Notes: generated from the letters alone by a model not told the origin. A stretch of 64,000 bases of DNA from Pomacea canaliculata (GCF_003073045.1 NC_037593.1:19566812-19630811); one strand, 5' to 3'; counted from the stretch's first letter, positions 39,776 through 56,409 are shown. Numbers and translations: made by a program.

Positions 39776-40530
39776 GTTTGCTTGTCTGAAGTGACTTTAA
39801 AATTGTTTAAGTTTTTTTTTTTGTCAGATTGAAATGCTAAACCAAATATTGTAAACCAAGTGTGTGATGTTCCTAGCAAACTGGTCAGCTGCTAAGTGAT
39901 TTCTGCTTCCAGCAGTTCACCTCATACAGATATTTGCTTCAGGCAGCACCTTAGATCCTCTAATGCGTGAAAGAACTTTTTTTTTTAAAAGATGTATTGC
40001 AGATTCAGAATGCCTGTACCTCACAATCATCTGCTTATAGCCACATAAGTGGTGCATGCAACAGTGACAGGTTGTACGTCAGCTGCAGCAGTACATAAGT
40101 CACATGTGCAGGTGATACATATTTGGATAGCTACCTACAGTCGTCGCCTGTTCTCAGGTGGAATACAGACCATTGTCGTGGCTCAAAGTCTGAAAGAATG
40201 TCTTTTTCACCAAAGGTAGGAATTCAAAGACAGTCAAAAGTTCACAGCCATCACATGGATGTTCTGGTGACTGTGTAGTGTACAAATTTGAACTTATGAA
40301 GAGCAGCCAGAAAGACTGGTATAGATGCCAGTGCTAATTTGGAGTCTCACATTGTCAGTGGGGCAGAGTGAACACTTGACGTTGCTTGTCAATGTGTACG
40401 CAAGTTATCTCGGCATATCTCATTTTCAGTTCATTGTGCTGACTAGCTTGCCATTTGTAGTACAGAGTGTCTTAGCTTTGGTACGTAGTGCTAGCGAGAG
40501 CATCTCAATTTTAGTACATAGTGGGAGCGT
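39776..40530. other. Intergenic / GPCR 3' flank
   Basis: About 750 bp between the NUP133 poly(A) signal and the GPCR stop codon. It probably includes the GPCR 3' UTR. I see no further gene or repeat. Confidence 0.4.
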
Positions 40531-42674
40531 TTAGCTTCTAAACCACAAATCCTCGCTGATAGCTTTCAAAGCAACCCCCGTGTCGTCATCACCAGTCTGA
40601 CCAATTTTCCAGCGCATCCCCTTTCGGCACGACATCTTTGTCTTGGCGGCGTGGGCCCAGCGTCTCACGAGCTTGCGCACTGCAAAACGGAAAGCACCTC
40701 CCTTGATGAAGAAGACGAAGAAGTTCATGGAGGAGCTGATGATGTCCAGGAGGTAGGTGATCTTGCAGTACAGCAGCACAAAGTAGTGCTCGCGCTGAAA
40801 GACAGCGAAGGAGGGGCAAAGCCGCTGCAGCAGAGGACCCAGTGCAAGTGGCAGCGCCAAGACCAGAAACAGGAATGAGTAGGTGATGACCGTCACGGAC
40901 ATCCTCTTCTCCAGCTGGAAAAAGGAGCGTGGCCTGGCAGGGGGAGGGACTCGTCGCCCCGCTTCTGCCGGGTCCCACCCGCTCTCTCAGAAGCCGATGA
41001 TGGCTCGTTATTTGTCGTCGCTGAACTCGATTCAACCACAAAAGGCGAACAGGCGGCGCTGACGCTTTTTGAGTACCTGTGCAAGGAGACCACCAGGGCG
41101 ACATTGGCCACTGTCATAGCGACGAGCGGAATGTGCTGGAAGAGGCACGTGCTGGCGATGGAGAGAGAGTCGACCAGAAGCCGATTGTCGAGGTACGACT
41201 GTGTGGGCAATGTATGACACCGTCTGGTTGGTACCTGCAACTGCAACCACTCCCACGTACACCTGGCGCTTGAGTAAGATATGGCCGTTGCTGAGGACGA
41301 TGACTATCAGGACAATTGTTATAAGGGCACGCGGCCGCCGAAGGAAGCGGAACTGGAGTGTCCGGAAGGGCGAGGCGACCCGGAAGTATCTGTCGAGGTT
41401 CATGAAGGCCGTGGAGCTGACAATGGCCTGGCGCAAACAAAAGGCTATGAACTTGCCCGCGAGATAGAGATACATCAAAAATGTGGAATGTACGTGGGCG
41501 CAAAGGGCCTCGGAGATGACACAGTGGGTCACCAAGCATGTGAGGTAGGCCAGGTCGAAGCGGATGAGGTACGTCACGTAGGTGTTGGTGACGTTCGTTG
41601 GAAGGCCGCAAACACTTTTAGGGCGATGACGTTGGTGACGAAGCCGATGACCATGATGGGAAAGGAGATGCTGTAGATGATCTTGGAGAACGTCGTGTAC
41701 GCTCTTTTTCCGACTAGGCCACCATCCGTGATGTTGATCCGCAGCTGTCGGCGGTAGGAAGTCTTGATCATCCACAGGCGACCACTGGCCAGGAATTTGT
41801 CGATGTCCGTGTCATCGAGAACGTCACCATTCGTCAGGACGTAGTCGGTGTCCGTAGTGGTGTCTGTGCTTGTGTCAACGCCGACGTCATCGTCGAGCCA
41901 GGTCAAGTCGTGGTCGCTGTTACTGCTGTTGTTGTTAGAGTTACTGTCTCTTTTCGAACAAAGACAGGTCTTTGGGTGGCAGCTATTGCCCAGAAGCCTA
42001 ACGTCACCGGAAGTTACGGATTTCGAAGACTGCAAGCCTTCAGATGAGGTGCTGGTGACGCTGGGCGTCGTGTCAGAGGTAGAAGTGCCATCCCAAGAAT
42101 CATTGCAGCTTCCCACCGAGGATGGTGTTTCTGCGCGGTGTCTGCTTTAAAATAAAACAAAAGAAAGCAATTTCCTGTAGACTGTAGAGACAGTGGTTGG
42201 TAATGTAAACAAAAACGTCTGAAAGGGGTCAGGGTTCATTAGCCACGAAAACAAGAAGTAATCTGCGTTGACGTCACTGTAGGTAAATGTCCAGTCCTCA
42301 GTGATCATCGTCCGTCTCTCCTGAGTGATAAATAAGTTTTCTTTTTACCTGCTATTCTCTGTGTGCGGCGACTCGTGTCCTCTAACTCCCTCTGTGGGAG
42401 TTGTCGCTGTTGTTTGTTGCTCGCTGGTATTTCTGGCCAACGACTGACCCGAGCTCCTCCCTGACTTGCTGACCGATCTCCTGGTCGTCCATGTGCCTTC
42501 TGTCGACTTTGGTCTTGGAAGTTTTTCGGATGAAAAAGCGTGTTCTGTATTGGCTATGCCTTGCCCAGGCAAGGTGCTATCTTGTACGGACATAGCCTTC
42601 ACCATAGCAACCACCAAAAGAAAGAGCGCCGGCGTATAAGATTGTTTTGATAGTCGTAGGAGCTTAGTCATCAT
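40531..42674 (-). CDS. Rhodopsin-type GPCR with long Ser/Thr/Asp-rich N-terminus (frame-broken as given)
   Basis: Two exons: 42349-42674 and 40531-42144, joined in phase 2. Exon 1 starts with a signal peptide (ALFLLVVAMVKAMS). It and the start of exon 2 make an extracellular N-terminus of about 260 residues, rich in Ser, Thr, Asp and Asn. Seven helices follow. TM1 is FSKIIYSISFPIMVIGFVTN. The helix after the NVTNTYVTYLIRF block is TM2. TM3 ends in the G-protein-coupling motif LDRYFRV. TM5 contains LVAMTVANVALVVSL, TM6 follows FFQLEKRMSVTVITYSF, and TM7 has SSSMNFFVFFIKG in place of NPxxY. The reading frame changes three times, near 41598, 41206 and 40921 (the last could lie anywhere in 40920-40990). 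Each can be closed by one base in a short homopolymer (AA, CCC, TTTTT on the coding strand); the sum is then exactly 647 codons. The ligand is unknown; peptide-receptor-like orphan is my best description. A real pseudogene remains possible. Confidence 0.75.
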
Positions 42675-43196
42675 GGGAATCTCCTAGTTGGTCAACAGCG
42701 ATGTCTTTTGTCAGAGTCTGTAAAAAGTAGTGTGAGAAGCTACAAATTATTGCCATCTGTCATCGGCTCCTTATATCTAGAAATCTAAGTCCATGTAAGT
42801 GTTATTCAGCAATGTTAAAAGGGGGAAAACTTTGAAATCTGTGTGCACGTCGTGGATAGAAAACATTTTATACCCGCTCTTAAACACAGAAAGCTTAGTA
42901 TTCGTCAATCTTGCCGGACTATGCACATTTATCTGTCAATATTTTCGCGCCATGTCAACGGCTCTGGTGGCAAGTGAGGTCTAAGGATGTGTCAGGCAGC
43001 GAATCTGAAAACATATGAAAAAAATAAAGATTTTACCTCGTTCAGGAAGGGATGGCTAGGAATTTTGCTGGCTTATCAAAAACTGAGCAGTCATACAAAA
43101 AGACAAGACTAAAGTTATAGGACTAGTCTGCTCATTACAGTGTACAGCTATCTTTCCCAAAAATAAAATCACGTTAACAAACTATATCGTCCAAAC

Positions 43197-43839
43197 CAGG
43201 GATGCCCAACCTACAGCCCGCGGGCCATATCCGGCCCGCGACGCGGTGCCGTCCGGCCCGCGAAGCTTCTGCCCACAGTATAGGAAATCGGCATGTTAGT
43301 AATAAAAATTTAAAAAAAAACGAAAAAAAGGGGAAGAAGAAGTATATATCCCTACGTAGGGGCGTCTCTCAATCTTTCGATGGATTTCATTCTTGATTTT
43401 CGTCTTGGGCGGAAACCAGTGTTTGAGAACGAGGGACGCCGCATTCCACAGGGGATTAGTGATCTTTTCATTATTTAATATTTGAATCAGTCGTTAAAGA
43501 GATTGAAAATACAGACTCTGGGCTTTCTAGCAAGGTATAATACAATGGTGTTCTTACAGAGAGGAGTCAACCGACCCATCCGACACCGCTCAACTCTTGG
43601 TATTTATTCGCGGTACAAACCGATTTTGAAATTACAGAAGAGTTAGCGGCCATGACGGAAAAACAACTTCAAATATCCCACTAATTACTACATAATTAAT
43701 GGTAAGTACAACTTGTTTCTAATAAAAATGGTATCTGTTCTATATTTTTTCTTTTAAGTATTTTTGCGGTGAAGTGGCCCGTGACACGCGTGTCCGAAAT
43801 GGATATGGCCCGCAGGCCGAAAAAGGTTGGGCATCACTG
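43197..43839. mobile_element. hAT-type non-autonomous element, 643 bp, long inverted termini
   Basis: The left end begins CAGGGATGCCCAACCTACAG and continues into a GC-rich block with GCGGGCCATATCC. The right end, read in reverse complement, begins CAGTGATGCCCAACC and ends in the same GCGGGCCATATCC block. That gives inverted termini of about 37-40 bp. The interior is non-coding and includes an A-rich stretch (43309-43340). The putative 8-bp flanks (GTCCAAAC and ATTTAACC) match at only four positions, so the insertion is old or the target site decayed. It sits directly before the first BESS-like exon copy. Confidence 0.75.
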
Positions 43840-43858
43840 ATTTAACCCAACTTAACTT

Positions 43859-43912
43859 CGAAATTCATGAACTCATCAAGAAGTTTCTTGATGGAAAAAA
43901 GGATGCATAGAC
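43859..43912 (+). pseudogene. Truncated duplicate of BESS-like exon end
   Basis: Encodes NFEIHELIKKFLDGKKDA and a stop, matching the end of the intact exon at 44208-44383 (KFQIHELIKEFLDGRKSS). The DNA similarity continues past the stop (TAGACATGGAACGT) to about 44025. It is separated from its upstream sequence by the MITE. Confidence 0.5.
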
Positions 43913-44207
43913 ATGGAACGTAAGTTCCAATTGTGTATAATCTTTGGCAAAGATTATGGTTGTCTGCGGTTGTTACATGGTCTGTGGGTTGGTTATGTAG
44001 ATGAATGACTACTCAGATAATTTGTTATGGGTTATTTAAATGGTTCATAAAACAAGTAGAATATAGCAGCCTAGAAGTAGCAGTGCGCACTTCCTTTTTA
44101 GTTTTTATGTGTAGGGTCCGCGGTCTGAACCACTGAAGTTCTCAGTCAAGGGAGGTAACCTATGAATGACGTAAATTATCAAGTCTTTTTGCATCTTTTA
44201 TTTTTAG

Positions 44208-44383
44208 CATATCCTGTGCCAAAAAGAGGCAAAGCAACGCCTAACAAGATGTACAGGAGTGAACCTATATATCATTATTTTCAAGCCATTACAGCTAAAC
44301 TATCAGATGATGACTTACAACTATTGAAGTTTCAAATTCATGAACTCATCAAGGAGTTTCTTGATGGAAGAAAGTCTTCATAG
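44208..44383 (+). CDS. Possible terminal exon with BESS-like motif
   Basis: The polypyrimidine tract and acceptor (TTTTTAG at 44201-44207) precede an open frame reading YPVPKRGKATPNKMYRS and then YFQAITAKLSDDDLQLLKFQ, ending in a stop at 44383. The last 35 residues resemble a BESS motif, a short dimerising helix pair at the C-terminus of MADF-BESS regulators and of some Harbinger-derived proteins. No upstream MADF exon is visible, so this may be the remnant of a transposon-derived or retired gene. Its end is duplicated at 43859-43912. Confidence 0.35.
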
Positions 44384-45689
44384 ACATGGAACGTCATTTC
44401 TCATTATGCATAGTCATATATGAATGACTACTCAGATAAAATTTTTATGGGTGACGTCACACAGGGAAATTACCTCCTGGCCCCTTGGGACCCCCTGGAG
44501 CCGTTGCTGGAGGCTACTGAAAATAATAACACTAGAAAAATCACATGTTGTGTTCACAAGGCTACTGTAGACGTAGTTTCAAAACAAAAGTAGAATTAAT
44601 GCACAAAGTCTAATGCCGTGTAATTATTACAGAGGAATAAAAATCAGCGATAGATTAAAAGTTATTGTTCATGTAAGCATTTTACACATTTTAAAGAGAA
44701 AAGACTCAGAGGCTGCAAAGCTTATAAAAAAATTGTACTTGCAGGTGAATCTCTTGTCCAATTGGAAGCTAGAGGTTTGACAGTTTGAGTGACTGATTTA
44801 GCTTTAAGCATAGCTTCGTATCTTCCACACTATTTGTTTTCTTATGAAATACGAGGGAATTAACTTGTCCTTCAACTTTATGCTAATTGTCCTAATCAGA
44901 TACCATGTAATGCTGAGAAATTTAGACAGCCATTACCCACAGAAAAAAGATTGTTAATTGTAATTTCAGCAGGAGAACATTAAATAGGTGTGTGTAAAAA
45001 CATTGTAAGTGACAGTAAATAGGTATGTGTAGAACACCAAACACTGTGTGACAATATTGCATAGATGCAAACCCATGCAGAGAAAACACTAATATGTATG
45101 GATGATTGTATACTTAAAATGTTTGTTAAATGTTTTTCTCCCCTAACAACCTGTTGCTTAAAGCCTGGATTTTGCCTGTGTGAGGAAGCGACAACAGCTG
45201 GGTCAAAAGTTCGGAATCATAGTGTCGTTTAGCGTCATTCACTAAAATGCAGGCTTGTAATTTCAGCCTCCTATCTGTATGTTCTGCCGGGCTCCAGGAT
45301 CTGTGATTCTGTTGCACCTTTCAGAAAGGTGTCTTAAATATTTCTTATACTCTACACCATCAAGAAAGATGTGGACAATTCATGGCGATCAGGTTTCATT
45401 AGCAGCGAAGAGACTGCGCAAGGATTAAATGAGCTTTAACGAGACGAGACGCAAACAGGTTAATAAAATCAAGGTAATAAACGTTTGTCCTTATGCGCAT
45501 GCGCAGACCATGTCAAGACGATCGTTCCGTACTGGACATCGGACATCGACCCTGGTGACCCGTCTTCTTGTATTGCTGTGACTCAGAGGACACTCGGTGC
45601 CAGACAGTCTAGGAGTGTAAGAGTTAAGACTGTGGCGAAACTACGGCTTGACCAATATTCTAGTCTTATTTTATAGTTGATAATTTTGT

Positions 45690-45757
45690 ATGTCGCGTGA
45701 ATGGTGTTAAAAATATTCTAATGGCCCTTGGAAGAAAAAAAATGTTCCCCACCCCTG
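45690..45757. mobile_element. hAT terminus, partner end not found
   Basis: Read on the minus strand, the end is CAGGGGTGGGGAACA followed by a T-run and CCAAGGGCCAT. This is a classic hAT terminal pattern. I could not find a convincing opposite end in the preceding 1.3 kb. Confidence 0.45.
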
Positions 45758-47382
45758 TGTTAGATAAAACAGAACTTGTGTTGTGACTCAATTACAAATA
45801 GAAATTTCTGTTCAGTTATCTTATTATATAGCCTATTTGGTAACATTACATCATATACTGTTCTAAACTTTTAAAAGGCAAATTATTATTCTTCTAAAGA
45901 TCTGATCAATGCTCAAATTCAAATCAAGTGATAACAATGAACTACAAAACACGTTTATTGCACCTACCTTTGATATCCCGGCATGACCCATCGCAGTCGA
46001 CAGGACTCTTACAAACCCAAAGCCATCAGCACACTCCAGAGGAACCTAGCCACGGATGCTGTGTGAACCAACTGAGGACATGAGGAGGGCGCTGTCGTCT
46101 GCACGTGCAGTATATCACAAGTGACGCAGGTAAAACATAAACAGGCCAAACCCAAGGCCTGAGGGGGAACAGACAACCAATCAGCATTGTGGTTATCTGT
46201 CACCCTACCCCTCAACCCCCCACTAATGGGGGTTGTTTGCACTGACAGTGATCGCAAGTTAGATATGACCCACCTGCCCCCAACCCCAACTCAAAGAATT
46301 GACAGTTACAAATTGAAATCCCGTTAGCACAAAAGTCGATTGCTGATTTCTGTTATCGTAATGACAAATCGAGGAGTGGGTTGAAGATGGATTCCCAGGC
46401 GAATCATCGCTGATTGGATAACAGGTCCTACAAGAGGCTGAAGAGTGATGCAACAAATAATGCAGCAGGCCCCCGTCTCGATGTCATCCCAGACTGTCGG
46501 TTGCCAGGCAGCTGTCTGGATCCCTGTGCAGTATTCGCGCTTGGTGGACATAAAACACTTGCTGGCCACGGCAGCCAGAGTGTCCGTGTGAGGATCGGTG
46601 ACACGTTCAAAGCATTTGGTTGCTTTCATTACTGGGCCGGCGCTTCTGGCAAGAGATTCCACTGAGCAAACTTGCAACACGCTGTACTGCAGACTTGCAA
46701 CAGTTTAGGGCCGAGCGGAGACACAAACCACGCGCCTCTTATTTTTGCAAATTATTGAATGTTTCCATTTTATCTGAAAACTGCATAATGTGTATATAAA
46801 ACATAGTGTTCCTCTGTGTACGTGCGCGCGCGTGCTATGCTAATCCACATCATTTGCCAGGAAAAATTTCAGGAACACTTCTTTCGTCTACGGAAAGGTT
46901 GCTTTAGTTTTATCCGGATCATCCTTATTATAACGGTAATTTTAATGGTAATGGTAATGTTCATGTCACTCATTACGTGTTAAAGGCCAATGAAAATCAA
47001 CAGAGAACAAACATTGTCAGAGAATTTCACGCCAATTCATGCATTTTACGTCACTGACATTGCGTGTGTTTTATTACGTGCTAATTGCGTCATGGAAACA
47101 TGCGTTCCACGTCATTGTTTGAGCACAGTCACAGTCTTACTTCGACGCAGAGCAAATACATTGTTTGCTGTGTATCAGAAATTCATGCCATCACACGCTC
47201 TCGATACAGATCATTACATATTATCTTATTGAAAATATTATTTTATTGAGTATAACTGATTTCATTCATGAAAAAAATCTTATTTTTAAGGAGTAAAATC
47301 AAGTCAAAAATTAAAGGCTTTTGCCTGCTTACAGGCTGGTTCTAGGCTATTTTCCGCAAAAGACACACTGCACCCTTCTACT

Positions 47383-47407
47383 CCACCACCACCACCACCA
47401 CCACCAC
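47383..47407. repeat. (CCA)n microsatellite
   Basis: Eight uninterrupted CCA units, intergenic. Confidence 0.95.
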
Positions 47408-48245
47408 AAATTGACCAGTCATAACACACACACACAAAACAATTATTCAACAGCAAGTGTGGTAATTTTGAAAGCTAACAAATGGACTCCTATTGCACTT
47501 TCTTTTGCAAAGAGAGCTTTTACATAAAACTGGCCAGTAATTGAGGCAGTAAAAACGCTGATTTACAAACAAGAAGTTCCATCGATAATTCTTTTCGTAA
47601 CATAAAACCACAAGCAAGACAGACAAGGGACACTCGAATGATCCTTCTTTTAGTACTTCTTTTAGTAAAAGAAAGATAAACACAAGCAGAAGACACGCGC
47701 ACACACACACTGACACACGTATCTTCGACCTGTGAATGGTCTTGGGGTGGGATTTGAACAAGAACGACGTGCGAAGGACCACTCGTCAGGATTTACGTAG
47801 ACAAAAAAAAACTGAACTGTCTTTTCTTTTCTGTCTCAGAGTCTATTCCTATGTCGAGAGTCGAGTCCTGTCTGACACCGGTTCCTGTGCTGCAAGGCAG
47901 TTGGCTGTGACATGGACCGGCATTCTTAGAGACTTTTTTGGTGTCGGTAATGAGAGAAAAAAAAGTACTTCCACAGAAAGGCGATTTCAAGATCGATCTC
48001 GCCATAAATAAGTCGTATCCAGATGACACATGGCGCTGTGCTGTAAGTCCTCTCACCCAGAGGACGTTCAACGTGTCAGGCACAAGATGGTTGAAAATAA
48101 AAGATGTATTCCTGGTATTAGCACACAGGTCTTGATATGCGACAACCAGTTCATTTGATGGTGAACAAAATCTTCTTCACCCAAAATGACCATAGTATTA
48201 TGTAAGTCTTCACATCCTTAGTTTGGTCAACATTAAATACTTCGT

Positions 48246-48250
48246 CATAC
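48246..48250. repeat. Left target-site duplication (CATAC)
   Basis: Five-base direct repeat immediately outside the solo LTR, identical to 49365-49369. Confidence 0.85.
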
Positions 48251-49364
48251 TGTCGCGTACCACCCCCAAGCGTTAACGGAGCACGCTCAAGGCCACTCAC
48301 ACAGCAGGCCACACACGCTCAGTCACTCAGCCGGAGGAAGGATGCGACTTACTTCTCAAACCCGTGCCCAAGCGAAGACCATGACAAAGACGAAAGAACG
48401 ACACAAATACGAAGTTTAATCAAAAAAAAAAAAAATAATAATATATATACCAGACCCAAATACCTACTACAACCAAGAAAAAAGAAAATACCGATGCGAG
48501 TATTCACAAAAAAAAAAACAACAAAAAACCGCGCACCGCGGCCCAGTACAGTCAGTTAAACGTATAGTTTCCCCTGAGTCTTTAATTCTCAACAAAGAAC
48601 AGGGGCTTGAGGCGCTTAGTACACAGTCTCAGGAGCTGGTTCACAGTACAGTTCCCTTTGTGAATGAAGGCGTAGAACCCGTAGACGTAGACGTCACAAA
48701 TGAAGAAGTGCAGAATGATTATATCTCAGACGAATGCTCGTCGAACAAAAAGGCGTGGAGCCAGGACACAAGCACGCACGCATAGCTCGTATACACAGTA
48801 CACACCAAGGACGTGCACCCCGGACATACACAAAAAGCCCACACGGATTATGTTAATGACCGACGGTCACCCCGAGAAGAAACGGAAGCACACTCCCGTA
48901 GACACTGGATGTCACAGCCGAATGCTGTCATTCCGACACCCTCCGCACTTTCCACAAGTCCCGGTGGTCACTGCTGGCATCAACTCGCTAGTACAACCAG
49001 CCTCTCAGTGTCCACAAGCTTGGGTCAGTCGTGGCAGAGCATACAACCGGCACCTTGCCTCACAGCACAGCCTCCAGCCGTCTTCTCGAAAAAAAACACT
49101 CTCCGCTCTACTCAGCGCCTTGGTAAGAAATCTCTCCCCAGCAGCGACCCGCCCTCAAGCAGACCTCACGTGACGTAGCAAGACTGTGACGTCAGGTGCT
49201 GATACAGACAATGGGCGAAGGCCTTGACCTTTTCCCGCGAACCGGACAAAAATAGCCTGAAAACACACGTTAACTGTCGTCTGCTGTGAGCTACCTCTCC
49301 AATACAGGAGCGTCCCCTCGCGCTGAGAGAAATGCAGACCTAGACGAAATCATGACACGCGACA
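48251..49364. mobile_element. Solo LTR of an LTR retrotransposon, 1,114 bp
   Basis: The element starts TGTCGCGT and ends ACGCGACA, an 8-bp perfect inverted terminus of the canonical TG...CA form. It is flanked by identical 5-bp direct repeats, CATAC at 48246-48250 and CATAC at 49365-49369. A 5-bp duplication is usual for Gypsy and BEL/Pao integrases. There is no internal gag-pol sequence, so this is a solo LTR left by recombination between the two LTRs. It includes an A-run with a TA-rich stretch (48421-48448). The open frame at 48700-49173 inside it is compositional, not a gene. Confidence 0.9.
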
Positions 49365-49369
49365 CATAC
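49365..49369. repeat. Right target-site duplication (CATAC)
   Basis: Five-base direct repeat immediately outside the solo LTR, identical to 48246-48250. Confidence 0.85.
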
Positions 49370-49431
49370 AACCAAATAAACATTTACCTACCCTTTGCTA
49401 CCGTGTATAAATACAAAGAGAAAGGTTTGAA

Positions 49432-49511
49432 AATTAAAAAAAAAAAACAAAAAAACAAAAACCCAACCAAACAAACAAACAAACAAAAACAACAACAACA
49501 ACAACAACATA
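49432..49511. repeat. (AAAC)n/(CAA)n low-complexity tract
   Basis: An A-rich run passes into AAAC units and then about eight CAA units. It produces a spurious Lys/Gln-rich frame. Confidence 0.85.
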
Positions 49512-49718
49512 ATTTCACATTAGTAAACCAAGAATACTTAAATAAGAAAGCAGAATTTCAGTGACCATGAACCATGACAGCAAACGCAAAATCCCATTTT
49601 CTCAAGTGGCAAAATATGCAAATCACCCATTTCCTGCTGTGCACAGATAAAAAAAGTGGGGAAGTAATAATTTAAAATTATGGTTTCAAGTAAAGAAAAC
49701 AAAGTGGATTATGTAACT

Positions 49719-50045
49719 TTAAATTAATCTCGTTTTCTTGCTTGTTTCTTTGACCTGATGTTTTGAAATGGGAATCATAAACGCCTTAACGACAATTGAT
49801 GACGCGTTCGGGAAGACAGGTGTCCTGCTGTTCAAAGTATAAAACAAACAAAATTTTCCTTTAGCATGGCCGAGGAGCTTGAATGACAAAATTGCTTCAA
49901 TATTCCGGACCTGAAATGGACTCCAGTTTTCCAGTGCCTCACTTCGGATGAGTGTTTGCCGAACGTGTTCTGACGTAAGATAAGAGGAGACAAATGTGAC
50001 GCCCTCGTTTGATGTCGTCTGCACTTTAACGGTCAACGAAGGTCA
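49719..50045 (-). other. Unassigned protein-like open frame
   Basis: An uninterrupted minus-strand frame of about 107 codons without an ATG at its head. It has normal-looking composition (for example SYLTSEHVRQTLIRSEALEN, then HAKGKFCLFYTLNSRTPVF). No acceptor is convincing at its 5' side and I recognise no domain. It could be an exon, a transposon fossil or chance. Confidence 0.18.
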
Positions 50046-51515
50046 GTGTTGTCAGGAGTAGCATTAGTCACTGCGTCATTTGGAACTGAGCGTCCCGGTG
50101 GTGCTTGAAAATGCCATTAAATTGTTGTTCCTCTTTCCTTAAATACCGAGAAGTTCACTTCATTTCCCGGCAAATGCGTGGTACCTGCTTTTAGGGCCAG
50201 GATCCTGGCCTCGACATAGTATTAGCTGATGACTCGGCGTGAAACACAATGAATCCATCCCACCCCACTTCACACATGTTCAGCAGAGCGAGTCCACTTA
50301 ACATGTTTCCATCCGCACATTAATGTCTGGCCCTAAAGCGACTTGCATCAAGTTTGTCTTCTTTGAATGACTATTTACGCATATAAATGACATTTGCTTT
50401 AATTAAGCTTAGTCTAACTGACCAATCAAGAAGACAGTCTGTTGGGGATGCTCAGTGCTAAAGAAACTATGCTGCATGGTCGCGCACATACGAACACTAC
50501 TCATCCTCCCGTGTGCTGCACGTGCAATCAGTTCTCTGTAGTCGCACGTGGTGACACCTGTTGACAAAGCTGTTCAGTCCTGGCACATGCCATCGATTGG
50601 TTGTTGTAGCAGACGACAGCTCTCCACACCGACACGGCTTCTCGATGCCCGTCACATGTACTTCATTACATGTTAACAGTTGTTTGAGAATCATGTTCAA
50701 CTGTTGCTACATGTGTCATGTGTGTAATAATTGTCCTTTCGATCAGCTTGCGTGTGGATTCGACTAGTTTGATGTTTGTCCAATGCATAGTGCCATCACT
50801 TAGGAGAGAATTTCTCACTTCCTGTGTGAGGGTTGGCTGTCCTGGGTTCAGCTCTAGTCTCTGGCACGCTGTTCTTTCTCTCCATGTGGCATCTATTTAC
50901 AGGGCTGGCTGCCTGACCATGATATAGCCTTAGTTTCCAAACACTTAAAATATTTTATTGAAAATAACTAAATTAAACAAAAAAATCCCACACAATCACC
51001 ATAACAATAATTTATAGGCATTATATATGCCTCACACAGATCGAGTACTGCATGTGGATCTCATGTGGTTTTTTCCAGTTGGATGAGCATCTAAAAGCAA
51101 ATTTACACATAAAGCACTGGTGGGCTAACATTACTGTGGATCTCCAAGTGTCTTTTCAATGTAGATCAGAGCTTACATTGATGAACTTTGTACATACTTT
51201 ACATGGAAGGTTTCTCGTCACTGTGGACGCTTATGTGCGCCTATTGCATGGTATTCTATAATTGTGTCTACCTACATTCATGATACCATGTGCTCCCTGT
51301 ATGCTTCACGCAGCATATTTAATGCAGTTTTGTGAATCGGTGATCGATTCGCTTTTTAGTTGTGGAACCTTGAAAAAATAAGGGTTAGTATTAAAAAGCT
51401 GTTAGCAACCGTGAATGTCCAAATTTCCCAAATCACTCGAGTTCCCAAAAGTTTCTAGTTTGTAGCTTTTGTTTGTAGTCTTGAAAAGGAAGTGACGTAC
51501 AAATCGTGAATCGCC

Positions 51516-56409
<4,894 letters not shown>

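Larger units (their letters stand above)
42675..51515. other. Transposon-rich, gene-poor island
   Basis: The 8.8 kb between the GPCR and PSMC4 hold a 643-bp hAT-type MITE (43197-43839), two copies of a BESS-like exon end (43859-43912 and 44208-44383), a hAT terminus at about 45690-45757, a CAC microsatellite (47383-47407), a solo LTR (48251-49364), an A/C-rich tract (49432-49511) and one protein-like open frame (49719-50045). I see nothing supportable in 44400-45690, 45760-47380 or 50050-51515 beyond the PSMC4 promoter area. Confidence 0.6.

Noticed and set aside
40589-41676. Several long alternative frames across the GPCR on both strands
   Set aside because: Shadows of GC-rich coding sequence; only the frames carrying the 7TM helices match a protein family.
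46324-46680. Minus-strand open frame of about 118 codons
   Set aside because: Starts at TTG, overlaps other random frames, and shows no domain or exon signals.
48700-49173. Long basic plus-strand open frame
   Set aside because: It lies wholly inside the solo LTR and is His/Arg/Thr-rich from base composition; no domain is recognisable.
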